Positions 8,839 to 16,181 of a DNA stretch of 64,000 nt are shown here, one piece after another. Origin of the DNA: Schauerella aestuarii (lineage in GTDB: Bacteria > Pseudomonadota > Gammaproteobacteria > Burkholderiales > Burkholderiaceae_B). How positions within the stretch are numbered: the first letter of the stretch is position 1; every line of letters starts with the position of its first letter. The position numbers were made by a program, and so were the translations under genes. The DNA lies in NCBI RefSeq assembly GCF_009866805.1, contig NZ_SIZW01000039.1:372001-436000 (forward strand), written 5' to 3'. The notes below the pieces were generated by a model. That model was given only the letters and a program-made list of their open reading frames with translations. It was not told the origin of the DNA and searched no databases.

Positions 8839-8854
8839 CGATGAAGCTCCATCG
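8839..8854. promoter_or_regulatory. Inverted repeat upstream of hydroxy-acid oxidase
   Basis: CGATG (8839-8843), six bases, then CATCG (8850-8854), flanked by A-rich sequence on the left and TTTAATT then CTTTTTCG on the right. It shares CTCCATCG with 7838-7845 in the divergent LysR promoter region. The candidate is an operator for the neighbouring LysR protein, lying about 90 bases before the oxidase start. Confidence 0.35.
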
Positions 8855-8939
8855 TTTAATTGCGCTTTTTCGATGCGATGGCGGTCGATATATTTCGTGG
8901 GGTCGCGAGTTCTCGCCTACGTGATCGTCACAACGCCTC

Positions 8940-10235
8940 ATGTCCGCCTCTCATGTCAGCCCATCCGCGCGTGCCGCGAATGCCATCGATTGCGCCGAGT
9001 CGCCCCATCCGGCAGACGCGTCCGTGCCGGACGGCGTGCCCTCGCAGTCGGCAGGTGCGTCTGCGGCGTACGTCGCGCCGGCCCATTTGGCGCGTTTTCT
9101 CAGCTTGAGCGATTTCGAACCTGCGGCACGCCGCTATCTGCCGAGGCCCATCTTCGGTTACGTGGCGGGATTCGTCGAAGACGGCACGGCGCAAGAAGAT
9201 AATCGGCTGGCCTATGCCCGCTATGGCTTTCGTCCTCGCGTGTTGGTCGATGTCTCAAAGCGCGAGCAGCGCATCACGCTCTTTGGCCGGCACTACGCCA
9301 GTCCGGTGGGCGTGGCGCCCATGGGTATCTCTGCGCTCACTGCCTACCGGGGCGACATCGTTCAGGCAAGCGCGGCACAAGCCGCGCAGGTGCCTTGCAT
9401 CATGAGCGGGTCGTCGCTGATTCGTGTTGAAGAAGTGATGGCGGCGGCGCCCGCCACGTGGTTTCAGGCCTATCTGCCAGGCGATGAAGCGCAGATCACC
9501 GCGTTGATCGATCGCGTGGCTGCAGCGGGCGTCGAAACCCTTGTGCTCACGGTAGATACGCCAGTGCAGGCGAATCGGGAAAACAATGTGCGCACCGGTT
9601 TCAGCACGCCGCTCAAGCCCAGCCTGGCGCTCGCGGTGCAGGGCATAACGCATCCGCGCTGGCTGTGCGGCACGTTTCTGCGCACGCTGATCAAGCATGG
9701 CATGCCGCATTTCGAGAACAACTACGCCACGCGCGGTGCGCCGATCTTGTCCAAACGTGTGATGCGCGATCTGGCCGAGCGGGGGCATTTGAACTGGACG
9801 CACGTCGCTCGCATCCGCCGGCGCTGGAAGGGACCGATGATCATCAAGGGCATCCTCGACGCGCAGGATGCATTACGTGCGCGACAGGCGGGGATGGACG
9901 GCATCATCGTGTCCAACCATGGCGGACGACAACTCGACGGCGCCGCTGCACCACTGCAGGTGCTGCCGGAAATCGTGGCGCAGGCGGCAGGCATGACCGT
10001 CATGATCGATAGTGGCGTGCGCCGCGGCACCGACGTCATGAAAGCCCTGGCGCTGGGCGCGAGCTGCGCGTTTGTGGGCCGGCCCTTGAACTACGCCGCT
10101 GCGGTGGCCGGGGAGCAGGGCGTGCGACATGGCATTGAACTGATGAAGAGCGAGATATTGCGCGACATGGGCATGATGGGCATCGCCTCGCTGAACGAAT
10201 TGAACGACACATTTTTGATCGAGCGCAGGCACTGA
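8940..10235 (+). CDS. FMN-dependent alpha-hydroxy-acid oxidase/dehydrogenase
   Basis: 431 residues; family members such as lactate dehydrogenase LldD or glycolate oxidase have 350-400, and the excess is a low-complexity N-terminus (about the first 50 residues, rich in Ala/Ser/Pro), so translation could start later. The FMN-barrel core begins at LSLSDFEPAARRYLPRP, continues through SPVGVAPMGISAL, and carries the catalytic histidine H327 in IVSNHGGRQLDG and the phosphate-binding DSGVRRGTDVMKALALGA. The enzyme oxidises 2-hydroxy acids (lactate, glycolate, mandelate-like) to 2-oxo acids, with electrons to oxygen or quinone. It is followed after two bases by a D-2-hydroxyacid dehydrogenase gene, so an operon is likely. 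Confidence 0.9.
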   Translation: MSASHVSPSARAANAIDCAESPHPADASVPDGVPSQSAGASAAYVAPAHLARFLSLSDFEPAARRYLPRPIFGYVAGFVEDGTAQEDNRLAYARYGFRPRVLVDVSKREQRITLFGRHYASPVGVAPMGISALTAYRGDIVQASAAQAAQVPCIMSGSSLIRVEEVMAAAPATWFQAYLPGDEAQITALIDRVAAAGVETLVLTVDTPVQANRENNVRTGFSTPLKPSLALAVQGITHPRWLCGTFLRTLIKHGMPHFENNYATRGAPILSKRVMRDLAERGHLNWTHVARIRRRWKGPMIIKGILDAQDALRARQAGMDGIIVSNHGGRQLDGAAAPLQVLPEIVAQAAGMTVMIDSGVRRGTDVMKALALGASCAFVGRPLNYAAAVAGEQGVRHGIELMKSEILRDMGMMGIASLNELNDTFLIERRH

Positions 10236-10237
10236 AG

Positions 10238-11215
10238 ATGACCCCCTGCAACATCGTCTTTTTGGACCACGACACGTTCTCGCCGCAGACGACTCTGCGC
10301 GCGCCGGCCTCGGCGCATACCTGGACCGATCACCCCCGCACCGCCGTCGCTGATATCGCGGCACGCATTGCGGATGCCGATATCGTGGTGACCAACAAGG
10401 TCAGGCTCGATGCGGCCACCATTGCGGGTGCAACACGGCTCAAGCTCATTGCGGTCGCCGCCACCGGTACCGACAACATCGATCTGCAGGCGTGTGCCGC
10501 GCGCGGCATCGTGGTGTCGAATATCCGCAATTACGCCCGCCACACGGTGCCGGAGCACACGTTTGCGCTCATCTTCGCCTTGCGGCGCAGCATCCTGGCC
10601 TATCACGCTGCGGTGGCGCGCGGGCGCTGGCAGGAGGCCGATCAGTTCTGCTTCTTCGACTACCCGATCCGCGATCTCGCTGGCGCTTGCTTAGGCATCA
10701 TCGGCGATGGCGTGCTGGGCCGGGAGGTGGCGCAGATCGGGCAAGCCCTCGGCATGCGAACGCTGTTTGCCGCGCACAAGGGCAGCTCCGGCATGGGCGA
10801 CCTCTATACCCCGTTCGATCATGTGCTCGAGCAGGCCGACATCATTACGTTGCATTGCCCGCTGCTGCCGTCAACCCGAAACATGATCGCGGCGCCGGAG
10901 TTTGCCCGTATGCATCGCCGTCCGCTGCTGATCAACACCGCGCGCGGCGGGCTGGTGGACGAGGCCGCGTTGGTGGACGCGCTACAGCGCCGGCAAATCT
11001 CAGGTGCCGGATTCGACGTGGTGTCGACCGAGCCGCCGCCGCCGGACCATCCTTTCATGCAGGTGATGGATGCGCCCAATTTCATCCTGACGCCGCATGT
11101 GGCCTGGGCCAGCGACGAGGCCGTTCAGGCCCTCGCCGATCAATTGATCGATAACATCGACGCCTTCCTGCAAGGCGCACCGCGCAATGTGGTGCACGCA
11201 CCGCTCGCGCGTTAA
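10238..11215 (+). CDS. D-2-hydroxyacid dehydrogenase (glycerate/hydroxypyruvate reductase-like)
   Basis: 325 residues, normal for the family. The nucleotide-binding loop is GIIGDGVLGREVAQIG; catalytic residues expected for the family are visible as Arg in LINTARGGLVDEAAL, Glu in FDVVSTEPPPPDHPF and His in LTPHVAWAS. These cytoplasmic enzymes interconvert 2-oxo acids and D-2-hydroxy acids with NAD(P)H; the sequence resembles HprA-type glycerate dehydrogenases most. ATG starts two bases after the oxidase stop, so translation is probably coupled. With the FMN oxidase upstream it could reduce the 2-oxo acid or act on the opposite stereoisomer. Confidence 0.92.
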   Translation: MTPCNIVFLDHDTFSPQTTLRAPASAHTWTDHPRTAVADIAARIADADIVVTNKVRLDAATIAGATRLKLIAVAATGTDNIDLQACAARGIVVSNIRNYARHTVPEHTFALIFALRRSILAYHAAVARGRWQEADQFCFFDYPIRDLAGACLGIIGDGVLGREVAQIGQALGMRTLFAAHKGSSGMGDLYTPFDHVLEQADIITLHCPLLPSTRNMIAAPEFARMHRRPLLINTARGGLVDEAALVDALQRRQISGAGFDVVSTEPPPPDHPFMQVMDAPNFILTPHVAWASDEAVQALADQLIDNIDAFLQGAPRNVVHAPLAR

Positions 11216-11235
11216 CTGTCGTTTCTGGAGTGATG

Positions 11236-11910
11236 ATGTCTTACCGAAAAACCGCTGAGTTCGATCGCGTAACGCCTGAGCAGATTGAGCGCGCGCGCCT
11301 CTTCCAGGCCGCCATTCTGTGCGATGTGGCCGGCCGGCGTGGCACCCTCGATGCACGCGTGCGTGCGCTGCATCCGGAGATGAAGGTGTGCGGCCCGGCC
11401 TTCACCGTGGAAGTGCGCCCCGGCGACAATCTTATGTTTCACGTGGCATTGGCCGTGGCCAAGCCCGGCGACGTGCTGGTGGTGGACGGCAAGGCCGACA
11501 CCACCTGCGCATTGTTTGGCGAGCTGATGGTCACGCAGGGGGCGGCCGCCAAATTGGGCGGCTTCGTTGTGGATGCGGCGTCACGCGACAGCGAGACCTT
11601 GATGCACGGCAAGTTTCCCATCTTTGCCGCCGGCACCAATCCGTGCGGCCCCACGAAGGGGCTGCCGGGCCGATTGAGCGGTCCGATTTCCGCGGGTGGC
11701 GTGGCCGTGCATCCCGGCGATCTGATCGTGGGCGATGTGGATGGCGTGGTGGTGATCCCGCGCGCCGACGTGGAGGCGGTATTGACCGCGGCCGAAGCCA
11801 AGGTCGCAGCGGAGCAGCAGCGGCTGGCCGAGATTGCACGCGGCGAGTTGGTGTCGCCGTGGCTCAACGATGCACTGAAGCAAGCGGGCCTCGCGCCACT
11901 GGACGCGTGA
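11236..11910 (+). CDS. RraA-like aldolase/oxaloacetate decarboxylase family protein
   Basis: 224 residues from the second of two ATG codons, which lies five bases after GGAG (11227-11230). The family signature is GDVLVVDGKADTTCALFGELM followed by GAAAKLGGFVVDAASRDSETL, the region that carries the metal- and substrate-binding Arg-Asp. Catabolic members are class II pyruvate aldolases, for example 4-hydroxy-4-methyl-2-oxoglutarate or 4-carboxy-4-hydroxy-2-oxoadipate aldolase, which release pyruvate and also decarboxylate oxaloacetate; the RNase E regulator RraA is a shorter relative. The operon with hydroxy-acid enzymes favours the aldolase role. The usual W in the WGELL motif is replaced by F here. 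Confidence 0.85.
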   Translation: MSYRKTAEFDRVTPEQIERARLFQAAILCDVAGRRGTLDARVRALHPEMKVCGPAFTVEVRPGDNLMFHVALAVAKPGDVLVVDGKADTTCALFGELMVTQGAAAKLGGFVVDAASRDSETLMHGKFPIFAAGTNPCGPTKGLPGRLSGPISAGGVAVHPGDLIVGDVDGVVVIPRADVEAVLTAAEAKVAAEQQRLAEIARGELVSPWLNDALKQAGLAPLDA

Positions 11911-12009
11911 TGATCGCGCCTGGCACCGCTGTGCCGGGAGGGTAAAGCGCATCCGGCGCTGCTGAGCCCCTGCAGACGGCTGCGGCGCCGGGCTGGCGAG
12001 TGGTTGGCG

Positions 12010-12495
12010 CTAGCGCATCAGTTCCGCCAGCTTCCAGGTATCCAGAAACGCATTCACCTGCGTGATCTTGCCGTCTTGCATGGTGAGGTGCCACGCATAG
12101 CTGTTCTCATACCGGCTGCCGTCTTTTGCGGTGGCCATCCCGTCCCACATGACCACCACCTGCTCGCCTTGCGCCACGATGTGCTTCACATCGGGCGTAA
12201 TCGGCGTGGCGAGGCGGGCATTGATGGGCAGTACCGCCTGCGTCATGAACTCTTCGCGGGTGCGGTAGGTGCCCGAGTATGGGCTTGTGCCCGCCACCGT
12301 CCACACCGAATTTTCGGCGAGCAGATCGAACACACTGCCGCGGCCCTGCTGCCAGTTCTCGAACGCCTGTTGAACGAGCGCCGTATTGCGCTTCTCGGGC
12401 GTGTGCGTGCGGCCGGTCGCGTTGGCCGCATTGCTGATGGAGGCGCAAGCCAACATCGCAAAGATGAGTGGGGCGCGGCGGAATCGGATACTCAT
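12010..12495 (-). CDS. Secreted NTF2-like (SnoaL-type) protein
   Basis: 161 residues from an ATG with AAGGAG seven bases upstream; an in-frame start 42 bases earlier would add a non-signal extension and lacks a ribosome-binding site. Residues 1-28 form a signal peptide (hydrophobic LIFAMLACASI, then Ala-rich). The mature part has the cone-fold NTF2/SnoaL pattern: NTALVQQAFENWQQG, VFDLLAENSVWTVAG, GTYRTREEFM and a final WKLAELMR. Proteins of this kind act as hydrolases, isomerases or ligand binders, and function is not predictable from the fold. It is divergent from the AraC gene, which may regulate it. Confidence 0.82.
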   Translation of the reverse strand: MSIRFRRAPLIFAMLACASISNAANATGRTHTPEKRNTALVQQAFENWQQGRGSVFDLLAENSVWTVAGTSPYSGTYRTREEFMTQAVLPINARLATPITPDVKHIVAQGEQVVVMWDGMATAKDGSRYENSYAWHLTMQDGKITQVNAFLDTWKLAELMR

Positions 12496-12770
12496 GGCGA
12501 TCTCCTTGATCAATCGTTTAGCGATCGCGCGTCGCACATTGCGCGACGTGGCGGTGCTGGCGGTTTGGGCAATCGTGTCGGCCGCGGTGCGGACGATGAG
12601 GGAATGCTATTGACTGCATCGCTTCATCAATAGACCCAGAACTGTGCAATGCTTGCCTATTCCTGTCTGGCCCGGGCGCCGCGTGTGCCGACGCGTCGAT
12701 TTGCGTCGCGTATTTGCCTTTATGATGACGGCCATAAGCCTCGGCAAAAAATAATAAGGAGACTCGTACC

Positions 12771-13670
12771 GTGTCCGAAGGGGCGTCCGCGCCATCCGCT
12801 GCAGCGTTCCCCACCTTTGAATCCTCGGATTTCTCTGGCGCCGGATCGTTTTATTTCGATCTCGTTCGGCTGCAGCAGCGCGACGATATTCCGCGCGCGT
12901 TTCTGCATCGGCACAACTACTATCACCTGCTGTGGATGACGACAGCCCGTGGCACGCACGTGCTCGATTTCGAGCAATTCGACGTGCGCGACCATTCGGT
13001 GTTTTTCCTCTCGCCGGGGCAGGTGCATGCGTGGACGTCCTCGGTGAAGCCCAGTGGCTATGTGCTGAATATCAGCACCGATTTCTTTGCGCAGATGTTT
13101 CCGCGCGCGGACGATATCGCCAAATTTCCTTTTTTTCAGATGACGCGCGGCACACCGGCGATGTATCTCACGCATGCGCAGCACGATGGCATGCTGCCGC
13201 TGCTGCATGCCATCGAAGCCGAGATGGCGGATAAACGGGAAGGGCGTTTCGACGTGGTGCGTTCCTACTTGCTGATCCTGCTCACGCAGTTGCGGCGCCT
13301 GTATCCGGAGAGTGAGGGCACGCAGCGTGCAGGTCCTGGTTATGCGCTGGCCAAACGTTTTGCGCTGCTGGTGGAAACGCATTATCTGGACTTCGCGGCC
13401 ATCGGTCAGTATGCCGATACGCTGTCGGTCAGCGAACGGCAGCTCAACGACGCGGTAAAGCGCACGATGGGCCGTACGGCCAGCCAGTTCGTTCAAGAGC
13501 GGGTGGTGCTGGAAGCCAAACGGATGCTCACCAACACCGATCTGGGCGTGGCCGAAATAGCCTTTCAATTGAACATCGACGACCCCGCTTACTTCGCACG
13601 TTTCTTCAAGAAGCATACGGCGCATACGCCGGGCGACTTTCGCAAGAAGCATTGCAGCCCGCTCGACTAG
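12771..13670 (+). CDS. AraC-family transcriptional regulator
   Basis: 299 residues from GTG with AAGGAG at good spacing. The N-terminal half is a cupin-like effector domain (LHRHNYYHLLWMTTARGTHVLDFEQF, then SVFFLSPGQVHAW). The C-terminal third is the double helix-turn-helix: IGQYADTLSVSERQLNDAVKRTMGRTASQFVQER and LGVAEIAFQLNIDDPAYFARFFKKHTAHTPGDFRKKH in shorter recognisable pieces. It lies upstream of a Bug receptor and NIPSNAP gene pair and is divergent from the NTF2-like gene; it probably activates one or both in response to an unidentified small molecule. Confidence 0.93.
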   Translation: MSEGASAPSAAAFPTFESSDFSGAGSFYFDLVRLQQRDDIPRAFLHRHNYYHLLWMTTARGTHVLDFEQFDVRDHSVFFLSPGQVHAWTSSVKPSGYVLNISTDFFAQMFPRADDIAKFPFFQMTRGTPAMYLTHAQHDGMLPLLHAIEAEMADKREGRFDVVRSYLLILLTQLRRLYPESEGTQRAGPGYALAKRFALLVETHYLDFAAIGQYADTLSVSERQLNDAVKRTMGRTASQFVQERVVLEAKRMLTNTDLGVAEIAFQLNIDDPAYFARFFKKHTAHTPGDFRKKHCSPLD

Positions 13671-13687
13671 CCGCGTCGATCCGCCGT

Positions 13688-13765
13688 TTGAACGCAGGGC
13701 TTGAACGCAGCACTCAAATGCAGCATTCAAATGCAGCGGTCGGATGCGGCGCTCGAACGCATCGC
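13688..13765. repeat. Six tandem 13-bp degenerate repeats
   Basis: Units begin at 13688, 13701, 13714, 13727, 13740 and 13753, exactly 13 bases apart. The consensus is about TTGAAYGCAGCRC, with units 1-2 and 3-4 forming the closest pairs. The array starts 18 bases after the AraC stop codon and ends about 190 bases before the Bug gene. Confidence 0.82.
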
Positions 13766-13956
13766 GCGATCAGCGCGCTCGACGCGTCTGCGAAAAAGTC
13801 CAATACAACGTCGGTTCTGTCCTCACGCTGCCCGGTCGGGCTTGCGTAATCTTCACTCGTCTTTTGCGGTTTCGCACGCCCCGCGTCGAAACGAATTGCC
13901 CCGGCACGAAAGGATGCCGGCGAGACTAAAAACAAACCAAAAAAGAGGAGTGAGAC

Positions 13957-14931
13957 ATGAAGACATTCGTTCGCTTGGGCGCACGGCTAGGCTTGGCTTT
14001 CGCACTGACGTGGACCGCAGGCGCCGCCCATGCGGCGTTTCCGGATCGGCCGCTACGTATCGTGGTGCCGTTTGCTGCGGGCGGCGCGACCGACGTGATT
14101 GCCCGCACCGTGGCGCAGGCCATGTCGACCCGTTTGGGGCAAGCGGTCGTGGTGGAAAACAAGGCGGGCGCCAATGGCAATATCGGCGCCGTCACGGCGG
14201 CACGGTCTGAGCCGGACGGTTATACGTTGCTGATGGCGACGTCGGCACATGCGATCAACGCGTCGCTTTATCCGCAACTGGACTACAGCCTGACGCGGGA
14301 TTTTGTGGGCTTGTCGAACCTGGCGTCGGTGCCGTTGCTGTTGGTGGTGAACCCCAAGGTGCCGGCGGCCACCGCCGTGGAACTCGCAGCGTATGCCAAG
14401 GCCAATGGCGACCGCGTGAACTTCGGTTCCGGGGGCACGGGCACGGCGTCGCATCTGGCGGGCGAGCAGTTCAATGCACTGGTGGGCGCCAAGATGACGC
14501 ATGTGCCCTACAAGGGCGGCGCGCAGGCCCTCAATGACGTCATGGGTGGGCAGGTGCAGTTGATGTTCGCCAACCTGCCCGAGGTGTTGTCGCAGGTGCA
14601 GGGCGGCCGATTGACGGCGCTGGCGGTCACGGGCGCGCAACGTCACAGCGCACTGCCCGATGTGCCCAGCTTTGCCGAGACGCCCTACGCCGAGATGAAC
14701 GCCCGGTCCTGGTTCGGGCTTTTTGTGCCGGCCGGCACGCCCGCCGGTGTGGTCGATACCTTGTCCACTGCGATCACGCAAAGCGTGGCGGATGCCAGCG
14801 TGCAGGACAAACTGAAAGGGCTGGGCGCGGATCCGATCGGCGATGGCCATGCCGCGTTTCAAGCGTATGTGATCCAGGAAGTGGCGCGTTGGCGCGTTCT
14901 CGTCAAACAGTCCGGCGCGACGGCCGAATAG
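13957..14931 (+). CDS. Bug-family periplasmic receptor
   Basis: 324 residues with a signal peptide cleaved after AHA (residue 26). Recognisable elements are RPLRIVVPFAAGGATDVIART (first lobe), ENKAGANGNIG, EPDGYTLLMATS, the hinge-region MTHVPYKGGAQALNDVMGGQ and a LPDVPSFAET motif late in the protein. AGAGGAG precedes the ATG at a spacing of about 6. It sits 35 bases before the NIPSNAP gene, likely an operon under the AraC regulator upstream; most Bug genes are instead linked to LysR. The ligand is unknown. Confidence 0.93.
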   Translation: MKTFVRLGARLGLAFALTWTAGAAHAAFPDRPLRIVVPFAAGGATDVIARTVAQAMSTRLGQAVVVENKAGANGNIGAVTAARSEPDGYTLLMATSAHAINASLYPQLDYSLTRDFVGLSNLASVPLLLVVNPKVPAATAVELAAYAKANGDRVNFGSGGTGTASHLAGEQFNALVGAKMTHVPYKGGAQALNDVMGGQVQLMFANLPEVLSQVQGGRLTALAVTGAQRHSALPDVPSFAETPYAEMNARSWFGLFVPAGTPAGVVDTLSTAITQSVADASVQDKLKGLGADPIGDGHAAFQAYVIQEVARWRVLVKQSGATAE

Positions 14932-14965
14932 GCCTTTCGTTCAATCATCATCAAAAGGATGCAGC

Positions 14966-15283
14966 ATGCTTTACGACGTTCGAACCTATACCTGCCGTCC
15001 CGGCACCATCAAGAAACATCTCGCGCTCTACGCCGAGCACGGGTACGCCGTGCAGAGCCGCCACCTGGGCAAACCGTTGGCTTACATGCAAACAGATGCC
15101 GGAGACGTGAACAGCTATATGCACATCTGGGTGTATGACAGCGCGGCCGATCGGGAAGCAAAACGCCTGGCCTTGCAGAAAGATCCCGAATGGGCCGGTT
15201 ACTTGACCAAGAGCGCCGACGCGGCGTATCTGATCCGTCAGGAGAACCGTTTGATGACGCCGACGGCGTTCTTCCAGCCGTAG
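14966..15283 (+). CDS. NIPSNAP-family protein
   Basis: 105 residues, the size of a single dimeric alpha/beta-barrel domain. The opening MLYDVRTYTCRPGTIKKHL and the middle HIWVYDSAADREAKR, with DPEWAGYL afterwards, are the NIPSNAP pattern. The N-terminal YDVRTY strand is the most conserved part of the family. Biochemical activity is generally unknown; some relatives are linked to degradation pathways as monooxygenase-like or binding proteins. AAAAGGA precedes the ATG. Its link to a Bug receptor suggests a role in handling the imported compound. Confidence 0.88.
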   Translation: MLYDVRTYTCRPGTIKKHLALYAEHGYAVQSRHLGKPLAYMQTDAGDVNSYMHIWVYDSAADREAKRLALQKDPEWAGYLTKSADAAYLIRQENRLMTPTAFFQP

Positions 15284-15316
15284 CGTGTTTGGAGGGGTGG
15301 CGTTTTGGCGTTTGGC

Positions 15317-15349
15317 GGGCGGCCGGGCGTTGGGGCGTGGGGCGCTGGG
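15317..15349 (+). other. Possible G-quadruplex-forming tract
   Basis: In 33 bases there are five runs of at least three G: 15317-15319, 15324-15326, 15332-15335, 15339-15342 and 15347-15349, with loops of 3-5 bases. It lies just downstream of the NIPSNAP gene and about 115 bases before ypfH. The sequence is the non-template strand for both genes, so a quadruplex could form in RNA or DNA there. Confidence 0.4.
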
Positions 15350-15463
15350 CGTTGCGCATTAAAAGCATAGGCCGACCGCCGACGCTCGGCAGTCGTGATG
15401 TGGTCGATGCATACCTCCGGCGTCAGCGGTTAATCTTGTGCTTTGACGTTTTCAAAGCACATC

Positions 15464-16138
15464 ATGTCCGACCCCCTCATTTTGCAGATGCCGTCCGACG
15501 GTGCCCAGCAACTGTTGCTGCTGTTTCACGGCATGGGCAACACGTCCGACAGCATGGCGCCGATCGGCCGCCGCCTGGCGACCGAATTCCCGCAGGCGGC
15601 GATCGTTTGCATCCAGGCGCCGCATCCCAGCGATGTGGGCCGCGGCTACCAGTGGTTTTCGGCCACCGATGTGACCGAAGCGTCGCGGCCGGCGCGCATC
15701 GCGGCTGCGATGCCGGACTTTCGTGCAGTGGTCGAGGATTGGCAAGCGAAAACAGGTGCGACGGCCGCGATGACGGCGCTGATCGGGTTTTCGCAAGGCG
15801 CGATCATGTCGCTCGAATCCACGCAGTCAGGCGCACCGTTGGCTGGCCGAATCGTGGCGCTGTCAGGTCGGTTCGCAACACTGCCGGCGGTGGCGCCGGC
15901 AACGGTCACGTTTCATTTGATCCATGGCGAGAAAGACACTGTGATCGCGCATACCTATGCGATCAGCCAGGCCGAGCACTTGCTCGACCGAGGCGCCGAT
16001 GTGACGGCAGATATTTTTACCGAGTTGGGTCACACCGTGTCGCAGGAAGCGCTGGAGTTGGTGGTCGAGCGGCTCAAGACGCATGTGCCGCAACACGTGT
16101 GGCAAGCCGCGCAGGCGGCTGCGCAATCAGAAAACTGA
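15464..16138 (+). CDS. ypfH: YpfH-like serine esterase (alpha/beta hydrolase)
   Basis: 224 residues. It starts MSDPLILQMPSDGAQQLLLLFHGMGN, and the nucleophile is S110 in LIGFSQGAIMS (GxSxG). The late IHGEKDTVI carries the acid residue and ELGHTVS the catalytic histidine. The order and spacing match the phospholipase/carboxylesterase family and E. coli YpfH (232 residues), which hydrolyses short acyl esters. An in-frame ATG seven codons earlier exists but its extension (MTFSKHI) is not family-like. Cytoplasmic. It ends nine bases before a strong hairpin shared with pyk. Confidence 0.88.
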   Translation: MSDPLILQMPSDGAQQLLLLFHGMGNTSDSMAPIGRRLATEFPQAAIVCIQAPHPSDVGRGYQWFSATDVTEASRPARIAAAMPDFRAVVEDWQAKTGATAAMTALIGFSQGAIMSLESTQSGAPLAGRIVALSGRFATLPAVAPATVTFHLIHGEKDTVIAHTYAISQAEHLLDRGADVTADIFTELGHTVSQEALELVVERLKTHVPQHVWQAAQAAAQSEN

Positions 16139-16146
16139 GGTCGCGC

Positions 16147-16177
16147 GTGCCGTCACGCCATTGCGGCGTGACGGCAC
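16147..16177. terminator. Hairpin terminator between ypfH and pyk
   Basis: Perfect 13-bp stem: GTGCCGTCACGCC (16147-16159) and GGCGTGACGGCAC (16165-16177), loop of 5. On the plus strand it is followed by TTAATTACT, on the minus strand by GCGCGACC. It lies between convergent genes eight bases after ypfH stops and five before pyk stops, so it probably serves both, though neither side has a long T-run. Confidence 0.7.
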
Positions 16178-16181
16178 TTAA

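Noticed and set aside
8940-9090. Separate small gene at the N-terminal extension of the hydroxy-acid oxidase
   Set aside because: The extension is in frame and low-complexity; a late start is more likely than a separate gene, but neither can be proven.
11953-11991. CCGGCGC...GCGCCGG hairpin between the RraA-like and NTF2-like genes as a terminator
   Set aside because: Seven-pair stem with a 25-base loop and no T-run; too weak to call although it lies between convergent genes.
13688-13765. CRISPR array for this and the other tandem arrays
   Set aside because: Units are 7-16 bases, directly adjacent without spacers, and degenerate; no cas genes in the window.
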